DNA from: Lepisosteus oculatus
Taxonomy: Eukaryota > Chordata > Actinopteri > Semionotiformes > Lepisosteidae
DNA: 64,000 nt
Direction: 5' to 3'
Assembly: GCF_040954835.1 (NCBI RefSeq)
Contig: NC_090706.1
Coordinates: forward strand, 33,799,148 to 33,863,147
The notes under the pieces were generated by a model, which ran no database searches, was not told the origin of the DNA, and saw only the letters and a list, made by a program, of their open reading frames with translations. The position numbers and the translations under genes were made by a program. Shown here piece by piece: positions 13,205-24,164 of this stretch. How positions within the stretch are numbered: the first letter of the stretch is position 1; every line of letters starts with the position of its first letter.

Positions 13205-13266
13205 GTGAAGACATTGCCTGAAGAAAGCTCAGCAGCTGAAATGTGGTGTTTCTAGAATGTTTACAC
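13205..13266 (+). ncRNA. Hammerhead-ribozyme-like hairpin
   Basis: The outer arms 13205-13215 and 13256-13266 can form ten of eleven pairs. Inside are CTGAAGA (13218-13224, fitting CUGANGA), a short hairpin AGCT-CAGC-AGCT (13226-13237) and GAAA (13238-13241), the order of a type I hammerhead core. Departures are one extra A between CTGAAGA and the hairpin, and a helix III of only about two pairs. The core resembles that of Penelope-like element ends. Activity is unknown. Confidence 0.4.
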
Positions 13267-13869
13267 ATTCTGTATACTATGTACTACGTACTGTATACAT
13301 TATACATTAAGTATAAATACTATATCTAATGTACTACAGGCAAGTATATACAAACTTCCATTTAAAAATTACATTTATTTTTTTTACAATTTTATTTTTA
13401 CATAATCTGAAATTGAAGATTGTGTTTTCAGTTTACTTGGGGGTAAATACCAAGGTAAGGCATTGTATGGAAGCCTTTCTTTGGGACCTGAAACCTGTGC
13501 ATTCAGTGGTTTGTATAAGGGTCACCTGTACTCAAACCTCAATATTCTGCAAACATTTTATTTTTCATGGGAGTGAACAGGTGTAAAAACAAATCCTGTG
13601 ACAAACCAAATTCAGAAGTTAAATATGAACTTGTTTGTCAAGGTCAGCATATCCAACAGCCCTGTCAGCAGTGAGAGAGTTGTTCTTGGCCTGTAAAGTG
13701 TTGTTGCTATTGAGAAATGCTCCACTCGAAATACACATAGCATTTTGTTAATGCCAATGTAATTATTATACTTAGAATGTATTTATGAATTAAATATAAT
13801 AGGCAGAAATCCTATTTTAAACAAGCATCAATGCTTCAATTCCCTAAATTAGTAACTAATTCGTTAAGA

Positions 13870-14352
13870 AGGATATCTTAACATTTTACAATGCCCTAGT
13901 AAGAACTTATTTTGAATATTGTATACAATTTTGGTCACAGTGTTACGAAAGGATATTCCTTTTCTGAAATGAGGTACAGTACATTGCCAAGATCAAAGGA
14001 ATGTCCTGTCCTGACAAACAAGAATATCTGGATCTTCTCTGCTCGGAGAATATTACAGGGCGGACTTGAGTTAAATATCATCATAGGCATTGACATCATC
14101 CTAATAAATATCTTCGAAATCATGAGTGAAACACCAGAGGACACACATGGAGAAGGAGAAGTACATTTAAAGCTGAGAACAACAGAAACTTCTTTACACA
14201 TAGAGATGTGGGAGTATCGAACATGCTACTCAGTCACGTCAAAGTCAATACCCTGTTTTATTTTTAAAGAAACTGAATTGCCTAGTGGAAATCAAACAAG
14301 CCATAGGGGCCAAAACAGTCTCCTCCTTTGGACAACTAAATCTGACAGAAAA
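13870..14352 (+). repeat. L2/CR1-type LINE 3' end remnant
   Basis: In the plus direction it shows YNALVRTYFEYC-like coding at about 13890, then RGHTWRRRSTFKAE and FFTHRDVGV, broken by frameshifts. It ends with ATTGCCTAGTGGAAATCAAA, a tail typical of abundant L2/CR1-like LINEs in fish. A long ORF over 13912-14367 is a by-product of this remnant. Confidence 0.65.
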
Positions 14353-15785
14353 GACCAAGGCCAATAGCTCCCTCTGTTGGAAACGGGGCTGTACTTCACC
14401 AGCCTTATTCACAATTTGGAGGTAAATTATTGGCAGCTGAACTATTCGTTCACATAACTAAAATAATATCATTAAAGATATAAAGTGAAACATGTGACCA
14501 CATCTAAAAATGTGGTCATCCTGATCTTGTTGAATGCTCAGTCTAACATGTTCTTCATTTTCCCCATGAAGCAAATGCAGTAAATGTGAAAAGTTTTGTG
14601 CTGCGTTCATAAAATGACACACTCAATGATGTCATCTGAAAAAGAAAAGGATTTTTATCCAAATAATGATATAAGTAACAAAACACAGATCAGGACAAAT
14701 TAGTAACTTTATATCTCACAAGGGTGAAGCTACTCTTTCTATTAACAGCAATAAACAATAACAATACAGAGCAAAAAAAGCAAGTGGTATGAGGGAAAAT
14801 GACTATCACATTAAACCTTTCACTGAATAAGTTTAAAAAATGTTGGCCGCAAAAGTTCTATCAAATTCAAGGTAATGAAAGTATTAAGAAATCAAATTTT
14901 ATGTATATGCAAAAAAACAATAATTTCTGTTTTTCAAGTCCTCAGGGGAACAAGGTTAATAAGACACTGGTCCCAAGAAAAACATTTTTAAGGAATGTTT
15001 CACAGGAAAAGATTAGGTAAATAGACCCAAGTAACATTCTGGACAACACAAAGAAACATGTTTCCTGAAAAGGGGGAGTATTTCCTCCTCCAATTTTCTT
15101 TACAAAATATTGCGTGGGCTAAAATCTTACATGTAAAATATGTTGCTTTTATGTAGAACTTAAAAAGCTGCATTAACACTTTGCTTATTCACTTTTTACC
15201 AACCCTTATTGCATGCAAAGCTTTCCATAGAAAACACTAATTCGCATTTTTCTTATAATATTGTAACACAATATGCTTTTTATGAACCAATTCTTAGAAA
15301 GCAATAAAACAATCTACCAGAAAAAATCACCAGCAAACTAACAATGTAAAGTCCTGACAACAGCAAAGAAAGAGTCATTATTTCTCATCTTGGGCTATAG
15401 GCTGACAAGAGAATGGCAAGAAAATGAATTGCATCAAAACAAAATGTAACTCATAAAGCCCGCCATGCCAGAAACCTGTGGAGCACACAGTTAAAGGTCA
15501 TGCTTCAGGGATCTAGATCCATTTTAGTCTGCAAGTCTTCAACAGTAAAGAAATCAATATTGAGCAATGGAACCCATTCCTGGAGAACACATGCAGTTTT
15601 CAACAAGAGATTAGGTCAAGGTTTGTGCAGCATGAAACACATTACATGAGAACTTAGATGGGCATCACATTTATCAAGACATCAAGAAAGAGTAATCCCC
15701 TTGTCAGCAAGTGTGGGGTTTGTTTTTTGTTTGTTTCTTGCGGAAGCGAGCCAACAGATCTCCCCCAGCCTCTGGCTCTTTCCCA
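14353..15785. other. Spacer below ltc4s, possible ltc4s 3' UTR
   Basis: No gene or repeat that I recognise. The upper part should contain the ltc4s 3' UTR, but no convincing poly(A) signal close to the stop was found. Confidence 0.35.
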
Positions 15786-15924
15786 CTACAGTCCAATGAG
15801 CTGCTTCAGATAGCGAAGGAAATCCACTTCCAGGTATAGCTGGCACATGTAGTTGATGACCCCAGCCGAAGAAAGACCAATTAAGACCCACAGCATTTTA
15901 GCGCTGAAATACAGTGGAGCCAGT
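15786..15924 (-). CDS. ltc4s: ltc4s exon 5
   Basis: 139 nt. It completes Arg104, then reads [17 protein letters not shown], a hydrophobic helix, and ends [12 protein letters not shown] with a TAG stop. Acceptor CTTCCAG. Confidence 0.95.
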
Positions 15925-18900
15925 CTGGAAGTGAACAAGAGAGGAGCAGGATGAGAAGAGTCAGGAATGAAATCTTGAGATTGAGAGAAATGGAGGACCT
16001 AGTACAGGATTATAAGCATCATTAGCCGAGAGCTGCACAAGAAGATAAAATCTCACTCTGCATATAATAGGATAGTTTAGAATGAAACTGCCTGTTTTTA
16101 AGGCTCTCGTGATCTTTGATGAATGTTTGCCAATATATTGTTCTATATCTTTTAAGGATCTGTGCAATTTGAATGGAAAAATAATTCCATTGTGCAGACT
16201 TGCTGGCTAAGTTTATCATCACTTTCTATAAAGAAATTCTCTCGCTTGCTATTAATTGAAAGCATTCCTGAAAATCCATGCTTTTAGCAGAGTGTGAATG
16301 AGAAGAGCCATCCTGCCTGCTACGTGCCCACAAAACTGTCTGCTCTCTTCTCCAGACAACATGGGAATGTTAAACACTATCCCAGGCAAACAAACTAGGG
16401 AAAATGCTGAGGTACAGCTGCAGATATCTTCTGCTCTACTCCCTTTGAGCTATGGCTTTGCCCCCAGGTGTTCTCTTTAGATTTTTTGTGCTCTCCTTCA
16501 CAATGCATTTTCCTTTTTTAATGTAAAATAACACCTCCAAAAACCGGACTACTGCACGACACAGGCCAATCATTACAACTTTGAAAACAGATCAAGTTTC
16601 TCTGACGAGGTGAGCACTCCCAAAAGGTAGGTTTTCAGACCAATTCAGATTGAAGTGGGTGTTCTGCTAAGCAGTCCAGTTCAGTTTTACCACCGCAAAC
16701 GACTTCTCAAATGCAGCCCATTCTTTATTGGTAAGAAATATAAGAGTAGTAAATCATTCGTTTATCAGTGTGACTGACTGCTGTTGTAATTATAATGCTT
16801 GAGCACAACCGCCTGGGAGTTTTAATGACACTTTTCAATAATCCCACACCAGATCATCCCTACCTTCCCTGTGCTGACTTGGAATAGCCCCGGAAATACT
16901 GGTATCGGCCATAGAGGTAGAGGAGCCCACAGAGAGATGCAGCAGCTGGGAACGAAAGAAAACACATTGTTACTGTTGGAGCTCTTCCCTTTAACTGGAG
17001 GACTGGCAGTAACGGCCTGATTCTTACACTTACAAAGGGCCTGTAAATCCCAGTGTACCGGAATTATTTTGCTATTAGGGGTATGTGGGTATGTGATTGA
17101 TATATAGATTACTTTGGTGATTTCTACAAATAAAATGTGAAGAAAATCAAATTTCTGGTCAGAAGCACTGATCATTAAATTGTATGTGTATTCACAATTC
17201 ACAACAACATCAGCAATGAACAATTCACGGCTAAACATTTCAGAGTTGCTGGTACAAATTTTCAAAACAGAATTTCATGGGACTTGACAAATATTTCCTT
17301 TATTCTCACTGATTAAAAGCTATCCTCCTGGCTGAAGATAATTCTCGCACTGTTCCATTTACTTTTTCTTTTTGTAAACTATGTGCATGCAGTGCTGTAA
17401 CATCATTAATATCCAAGAAAGTGCCATACACTTGTGGTGACGGACTCCACCATGTTCGTTGCTTGGTGACTCAGTTTTGCAGTCCACTCCCCTCATGGTT
17501 CACACACGTTACTCAGAAGATGGTCAGAGATTCAGACCAAAACTATCTACTTTTTGTTCATACTATATATTATACTTTATTGAATGAGTTACAACTCACA
17601 TTTGAGATTATTTTTATAGATTAAATTAAGGTTAGTTTTTTTTAATATATATACATATATATTAATGAATATAATTCATGAATCCATCACATAACTGCAG
17701 AACCATAAAAGCAAACTTTTCAAATTATTTTATCCCCCCTTTACTGAAGTTAAATAATTTAGTGAGCTAGAAAATGACTTGAATAGAATTGATAAGAATT
17801 GATAGCATCAGTGTTAAAGCTGCTAGCTAAACATTGTGACATCCTCTAGGTGCGAACTCTGATAAGACCTTTGAAAGCTGCCAAGGAAAATACCATGAAG
17901 TTGAAATGTTTTAATCACATAACATTAATTGTCAAGCTTGTTTTCCAAGAAGCACATTACTCAGAAGACTTTGAATGCACAGGAAATTCTTTAAAAATAA
18001 AAACCATTTTTTTAAAGAAACTTTCCTAAACACCATCTATAGTTATAAGGGAAGATGCATATCAAACCCATTCTCTTATAAACTGTTAGTATTGCCAGAT
18101 TTATATATTAAGTACCTGCAAAAGGAAAGCAAAACACTGGGGATGGGCTCACTGGTCATCTATACCAGATGTGGTGTTAGACTGGTGTGAGGAAGCACTG
18201 AGTTCTGGAGGAATTGTACTACAGCAGTCTCACTAAAGCAATGTTTTACACAATCATTGCTGATCACTTTAAACTGGATAACGGCATCTACCAAGCAAAT
18301 TATAATCACCAAAACTGAATTGCATTCATGAAAAACAAAAAATCCAATTGACTATGGAAATGATCTGAGGTAATTAGGAGCAGGTTCATACAGGAATAAA
18401 CAAATCAAGCATTTTTTTATACCTATAATCTAAAGAAGCCAATACACTACATTAGGGTTATAGGTTATGCCATATATTATTATGCATTTGAATCTGAAGA
18501 CCTGAAATGCTGAGTTCTGAAGATATTGCAAACTTGTTAAAAGCAAGTTTGGATACACCAGCACAAACAGTTCATTTTCATTACAATAATCAATCCTGGA
18601 AAAAAAAACAAATACATGTACCACTGAAGCAGTTAAAGTAGGTAGCTCTGTCAGCATGCATAAGCTGCAAAGAAACAACTAAAGGTTTATTCCATGCTGA
18701 AAAGAGAAGAAAACAAAAACAACATTTCAGCTGTGGAGTCTTCTTCGGGTGTGAGAAAGAGAGGAAAGTGAGCCGCATAGGAGAACAAAAGCTGGGAGTG
18801 GAGAGGAGGCAGGAGCAGCAGGGAGGCAGAGTGGGCACTCAGGTGGTGCGAAGTCGAGAGAGGTGAAGAGAGGTGTAAAATCAAAACCTGCAAATCAATA

Positions 18901-21900
18901 TAGAGGATTAGAATGAAACGAGTCTGTTGTTGAGAGAAGGGAGAAGGTGTGATCTCACTGTCTCGACATGATCCCTAAAGCGGTCTGCCAGTCTCCTTCC
19001 TGTTTCCCCAATGTACTGTAGATAGCTGGGCATTTTCTGCAGTAAATAAGGTTGCTGGTCGTACAAGATGTCATCGTAATGGTCCAGACGGGCCTTGAAT
19101 GAGCATGGTATTGGATATATGTCACGGAACATGTCAGGGCTGTTGGAGAGATCTCTCCAAGCCCATATTTTCTCATTTCACCTCTAACAGCCATGATCAA
19201 ACTGATCTCTCAGTCTGCTTTCTCAAAGAGGGGTTTCTCAACTCCCACTGCAGAAAGACATCCGAAACCAAAATTATCCTGAAACTATGATCCCACCTTC
19301 CCCCTTCTCTTAACGACAGACTCTTTGCCTTCTAGTCAATGCTCCTCTTAATTCCAGTGGTTTTATAGTTTCCTCTTTATCAGAACTTCAGTTCGAAATT
19401 CAGTAACCCAAAGATTTTTGAGGTTACGTGTAAAGTGCATATACATTTATTTTATGTCTTTACCTTGGTTAAAATAGAGCCCAGACACCCACAGTATGGC
19501 AATGAAGATTGGGAAATACTCAGAACAATTGGCTCTGAAAAAAAAAAGTTTTGTTACATTAAGAATGTGGTTTTGTCTACATTTTTGAAGGTCTCAGATA
19601 ACACAAGATAGGTAGTTCAATACTAGATAATATAAAGTTACCACTAATAAAAGTACCTTTATCTGTATTCAGAAAAGCAGATATTACATGTAAATGACAG
19701 ATTTTTTAATGAATCATCTTAGCACAATTAAGAGCATTGCCTTCTGACTTATACAGAAATATCTGCTCATCTTTATAATAGCGACAGCTTTTTTAACCTT
19801 TTGTTTTGACTTATTGCAGGGTAGTTTTAGCCCCTGTAGATTTCCATGTCATTACGCCCATGCTTTATTGATGTATATTTATTTTATCATGTTGATCTTG
19901 TGAAGTGAGTCAATCACTTCCTCTTGGCTTACTGTGCTCTGAACACTCTTTCAAACTCCGGAGGACCTGTAATGCATGGAGGGGATACTGAATACTTCCG
20001 CCTAGCGTAGATCACCTGGAGAGAGAAGTAAGCTGGAGAGAGGGGGAGAAACAGCTGTCAGTCAAGGCAGGAATCAAATGATTGGTGTCTATATCAGTAT
20101 ATAAATATTTTAGTTTTGTTTTAATCACATCAAGAATTTGATTAGTGACAACACAGGGGTGGAGAGTCTTTTTGCTTGAATAGTCAGCCTGTACAGAGGC
20201 AAGAGACCAAGGAAAGGATTTCTGTGTTCGGTTTTGAAAGGCTGCACAACATTAGCTATCAAAACTGTCTAGGGTTTTTAGACCGGACAGATGTTGCTTA
20301 AGAAAATAAAGACAATATGCACCAAAATGCCATTTCAGGGTCTTTTTCGATGGTTTCCACTTTCTACAAACAAATCAGCAAGCCTTTAAGATCCTTTGCA
20401 TACATCTTACTTAATGGTGTCATCTTTAACATCAGTGGTGATTTTAACAAGTTCAGGAGGAGGTCAAATTCCTAAACTTGCCTACTTCCATTCTCCTACG
20501 AATAATATCTCACTGCCAAGTACTTTGAGCTTCTATCTCCACCCCATCTACACCCTTGCAGCAGCTCCCTGGCTCATTCCTCATACTGAGGGGAGGTATG
20601 TGTGTGTGTGGGGGGGTGTTGAGCTTCTCAGCCTTGTCCTCACATACAGCCTGCCATACTTTCAATATATTTATTTTCATATAGCCTTATATAAAAAAAC
20701 AGTAACTTCAAGAAAAGAACTACAATTTTAACTGTTTAATGAATTTAGGTCTTTAGAACACTACTCCTCAGTTTGAGAAATTTACCAATGGGCAAGTCTA
20801 ATCTATTTGTAGCAACAAATATGACCTAAAGACCACAAGGGATCCTATGTACAAATGTATGTCATCGGACAATGAATAATCTGCCTTTTCTTTGACCTCC
20901 TAGAACTGGACATATTCACAGTTTTAGTAGATGGCATATGACAAACGTGAATAACACTGTTCATGACACAATGACAAGTCTATATTTGGTAAAAAACTTA
21001 AAGCATACAACTGGGTCATATAAACTTGCTGTTTATTTAAAGAAGTTTTCATCCTTAGCCTAATGTGATCAATTTTGTACCACAGCGACATGATGTTGTT
21101 GACCAGATTAAGAAATAATTTTGTCCTAATAAACCAAACGCAAATGTAAGAACAATCTGCATTCATCAGCCATATTCACTGCCTTTTTTAAAAACAGGAA
21201 CAAAGATACAGCATAGTGTTACTTTTTCCCTGAAACAGTATAAGCCTCAAAAGACCTTATCAGATTATTTGTTTTGGAAATAAACAATTCCCCACATCTA
21301 CATCCAGTCTTCCTCCTTATTTCTACAGAATTTCCACACTGAGCCAAACAATGGGACTGGTCCAAGATTTTGGAAATGTCTCCAACATTATGTACAATTT
21401 TGGACTTCATACATGAAGGTCAATAACCTTATGTGACTCAATAGTTATTTCCTGCAGCGCTAAAAGCACAATTCTAGTTGATTTGCATCTGATTAGAACA
21501 AACGAGGCTATATAACCCTTGTTCAGTCCTAATGACTCTTTTGGTGAAATTGTAGCATATTGAAGTTGGCAATTACTGGGAAGGGAACTAAGATGCATGT
21601 TGTGTTATACAGTCTTTTTGACACCCTAGATGAACACTTTTGCCTTAACTGAAGCTCCTTTTGTCTCAGATTACTCCTGTTGGAGGTGTGCTGTCATCTC
21701 TCCATCATACATTCCCACCCAGCCAATGATCACGCAGCAAAATACTTTTGTGTCAATGATGATCATTGCTTATACAGCGCTTTTTCTTTTTTCACTCAAA
21801 AAGCTTTACAGGTAATACAGACTCCCCTCCACCACCACCAACGTGCAGCAGCCACCTGGATGATGCGACGGCAGCCATAGTGCGCCAGAACAATCACCAC

Positions 21901-24164
21901 ACACCAGCTATCAGTGGGGAGGAGAGCAGAGTAATGAAGCCAATTCATAGAGGGGGATTATTAGGAAGCCATGATAAGGGCCAATGGGAAATTTGGCCAG
22001 GACACCGGGGTCACACCCCCACTCTTTTCGAGAGGTGCCCTGGAATTTTTAATGACCACATGAGTCAGGACCTCAGTTTTATGTCTCATACGAAGGACGG
22101 TGCCTGTTTACATTAGGACCCACATGGACCGCAGGGTGAGCGCCCCCTGCTGGGCCCACTAACAACTCTTCCAGCAGCAGCCTTAGTTTTTCCCAGGAGG
22201 TCTCCCATCCAGGTACTGACCAGGCTCACACCTGCTTAGCTTCAGTGGGTTGCCAGTTGTGAGTTGCAGAGTGATATGGCTGCTGGCCATATGAGTACTA
22301 ATTACTTCAGAACAAGCTTAAATTAACACCCTGGAGATGAATAAAGTATTTTGAATTAAATTGAAAAAAAGCTGCATGGAGCAACCAAGAAATCACCTAA
22401 ACCCATCTTCTCCCTTAGCACCTCGGAGCATGACCCATGGTCCTGACTTGAAGAACCTGTCTGATAGCCCACTGTGAGGTACCTCAGATTGCAACTGCCT
22501 GTGCTACTGTATATGCCTGTATATATTAGTGAGGACATTTTAATTTGTTTTCTATAAACCTGCAACTTTTAAAAAACCTGACATTTAAGAAATTAAAACA
22601 GTTATGACTGTACAATCGGTTGTAGTAATTGGTAGGTAATGCTAAGTACAGTTTTAGAGACAAAATATTAAAATTAATAGTACCATTGAAAAAAATATAA
22701 AAAAAATTATAAAGGGTCACTGTGATTAAGGCAAAGTGGTTACAAGTAACTTTGCTTGCCAGACAAAGTCTGTCGTCAGTTCCTCTACATTTTGGCTTTG
22801 GCTGACATTAATGCTTTTAAACATGAACTAATTTAAAAATAAATTTAAAAGAACAAGATACTTCTCTAAGGCTTAAAGTGTAAAGGGAAAGATTTAAGGA
22901 AGGTCACCAAACTTTAAACTCTGCGTAGTGAGAAAATAAGACATAACAGGAAAAGACTCAGGTTCCTTTCTATTCAAACAGCAAAAAAAATGATTTTTTT
23001 GTGAGGGTTTACATATTTCACAAAGTATGCATGAAGTGAGAGGTTAAATCTTCCAACCATCGTTCTTTATGAGGTTACCCAATTAAAAACACATGATTAA
23101 AAATAAAATGAGGCAGAAATTAGTTTCAATGCGTTTATTACTTATCTGTAAAATTCCACACGCGAAAAACATGCGATGAAATAGCACAATGCAGACTAAA
23201 CCAGAACCTGAAACTAACCGTTACCAGATTATTTGGTAGTTACTTTGAGAACTAATAAACTAGTGCAACTAATATTACGGCTTAACCCACTGAAATAAAA
23301 TAAAATAACGTGCTTTGGATGTAGGTGTTAACCAGGAATACGTCGTTCTTTTCTTAGTGCTCATTTTATTGTATTAACTTAATTTACAATCATGACCTAA
23401 AGGCCCATTCAGACAACATGTTATTTACCGGGCATTTTCATTTTGGTAACCTGCGCTAAAGAACAACTGCAACATCCTGTCCTATTCTACAATCCCGAAT
23501 TTCCCCATGATTTTTAATTTAGTGCATAATTGTTGTTGTAACAAATTTACAAAATTAAGTAAATTAAATAATTGCAAACTGGGTAACTTCTTAATTAATT
23601 GCTTTGGACTCTGATAACCCATGAGTTGTCTAGACAATACTGGGAAATCTGGATGTTGTAGATAATATTGGATATTGCTCAACTGGAATTCCCCCGTTGT
23701 GTGGATTATGCATTTACCTTATCACAAAAAATAACATTTTTTAAAAATAATACCGCTTGTAGAATATAGAGTAAAAGGTAACAAAAAAACTGTCTAAATT
23801 ATTTAGTGTTCAATTCGTTTTCATTTATAATAAGATATTTATTCAATATAGGTTAAAGTAAAATGTTTAAATTTAAACATTTTGAACTAGTCTTGGGGCA
23901 TAGCTTTATTGTTTTACAAAGACGATATGATTAGAAAACGAACATTAATAAATTCCTGATTGCTGAGAAAAGATGCTCCTTAAACGTCATTGCAACTTTA
24001 TTATTTCAAAATAAACGCACTTTGGTTTAATTTTGCAGTGGAAGCTTTATAGCACTCCCGTCAATCAATGTAAATATGCTGAAAAGACTACGGTGTTTCT
24101 CCTTACCTTGCTCAAGCACTCCCAGTACAGTTACAGCAGCCACGAACACCATCTGGTCGTGCAT
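15786..24164 (-). CDS. ltc4s: Leukotriene C4 synthase (complete, five exons)
   Basis: LTC4S is a MAPEG-family trimeric enzyme of the nuclear envelope and ER that conjugates glutathione to leukotriene A4, giving LTC4, the parent cysteinyl leukotriene. Five exons join as 24164-24107, 20032-19933, 19534-19464, 16945-16864 and 15924-15786, giving 149 residues. Exon lengths of 58, 100, 71 and 82 nt for the first four appear to match the human gene. Landmarks are [39 protein letters not shown] and SAQGRLAPLY. By count the glutathione-site residues Arg30, Arg51, Asn55, Glu58, Tyr59, Tyr93 and Tyr97, the catalytic Arg31 and Arg104, and the lipid-site Trp116 all fall at human positions, so the enzyme should be active. 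Four hydrophobic helices are visible. MGST2 is the nearest relative, but the match and synteny favour LTC4S. The introns total about 7.9 kb. Confidence 0.96.
16864..16945 (-). CDS. ltc4s: ltc4s exon 4
   Basis: 82 nt. It encodes [20 protein letters not shown] and then YSKSAQG, with Tyr93 and Tyr97. It ends inside the Arg104 codon; donor GTAGGG. Confidence 0.95.
18640..18890 (-). mobile_element. Penelope-like element terminal region (pLTR fragment)
   Basis: Inside ltc4s intron 3. The minus strand reads CCGAAGAAGACTCCACAGC, TGAAATG, then CTTCTCTTTTCAGCATGGAA and TAAACC. The same blocks in the same order occur in plus orientation at about 48691-48760. The core is a mutated hammerhead-like motif (CCGAAGA at 18748-18742 in place of CTGAAGA). 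It lies just downstream of a GIY-YIG coding remnant on the same strand. Confidence 0.55.
18900..19200 (-). pseudogene. GIY-YIG endonuclease remnant of a Penelope-like element
   Basis: Two overlapping minus frames read [13 protein letters not shown] and then [20 protein letters not shown]. Together they match the GIY-YIG endonuclease signature (NxxYCxxCxxxYIGET...RFRxH) found at the C-terminus of Penelope-like retroelements. A frameshift between the two blocks and nearby stops show it is dead. The position next to the pLTR fragment supports the assignment. Confidence 0.6.
19464..19534 (-). CDS. ltc4s: ltc4s exon 3
   Basis: 71 nt after a pyrimidine-rich TTTTTCAG. It encodes [20 protein letters not shown] and FNQ. 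Asn55, Glu58 and Tyr59 are in place. Confidence 0.95.
19933..20032 (-). CDS. ltc4s: ltc4s exon 2: active-site loop
   Basis: 100 nt. It encodes [19 protein letters not shown] and [13 protein letters not shown], with Arg30, Arg31 and Arg51. Acceptor CTCCAG and donor GTAAGC. A second CTCTCCAG lies 17 bases inside the exon but would shift the frame. Confidence 0.95.
21764..22285 (-). repeat. Deu-type SINE with 5S rRNA-derived head, copy 2
   Basis: In ltc4s intron 1. It has the same organisation and orientation as the copy at 6776-7335: 5S-like head near 22285-22190 (GAAGCTAAGCAGGTGTGAGC and TGGATGGGAGACC), an ACTCTTTTCGAGA block in the core, and a tail ending around 21764. Confidence 0.85.
22290..24106. 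other. ltc4s: ltc4s intron 1, 5' part
   Basis: AT-rich intronic sequence next to exon 1. I see no additional exon or named repeat. Confidence 0.4.
24107..24164 (-). CDS. ltc4s: ltc4s exon 1
   Basis: 58 nt: [19 protein letters not shown] and one extra base, then donor GTAAGG. A second in-frame ATG is codon 5; the first is chosen because it aligns with the human start. Confidence 0.94.

Noticed and set aside
13912-14367. 151-codon plus-strand ORF
   Set aside because: It crosses a decayed LINE 3' end whose remnant coding blocks lie in other frames and ends in the LINE tail; not an independent gene.
16822-17265. 147-codon minus-strand ORF
   Set aside because: It overlaps ltc4s exon 4 in a different frame and runs into the intron; no family motif.
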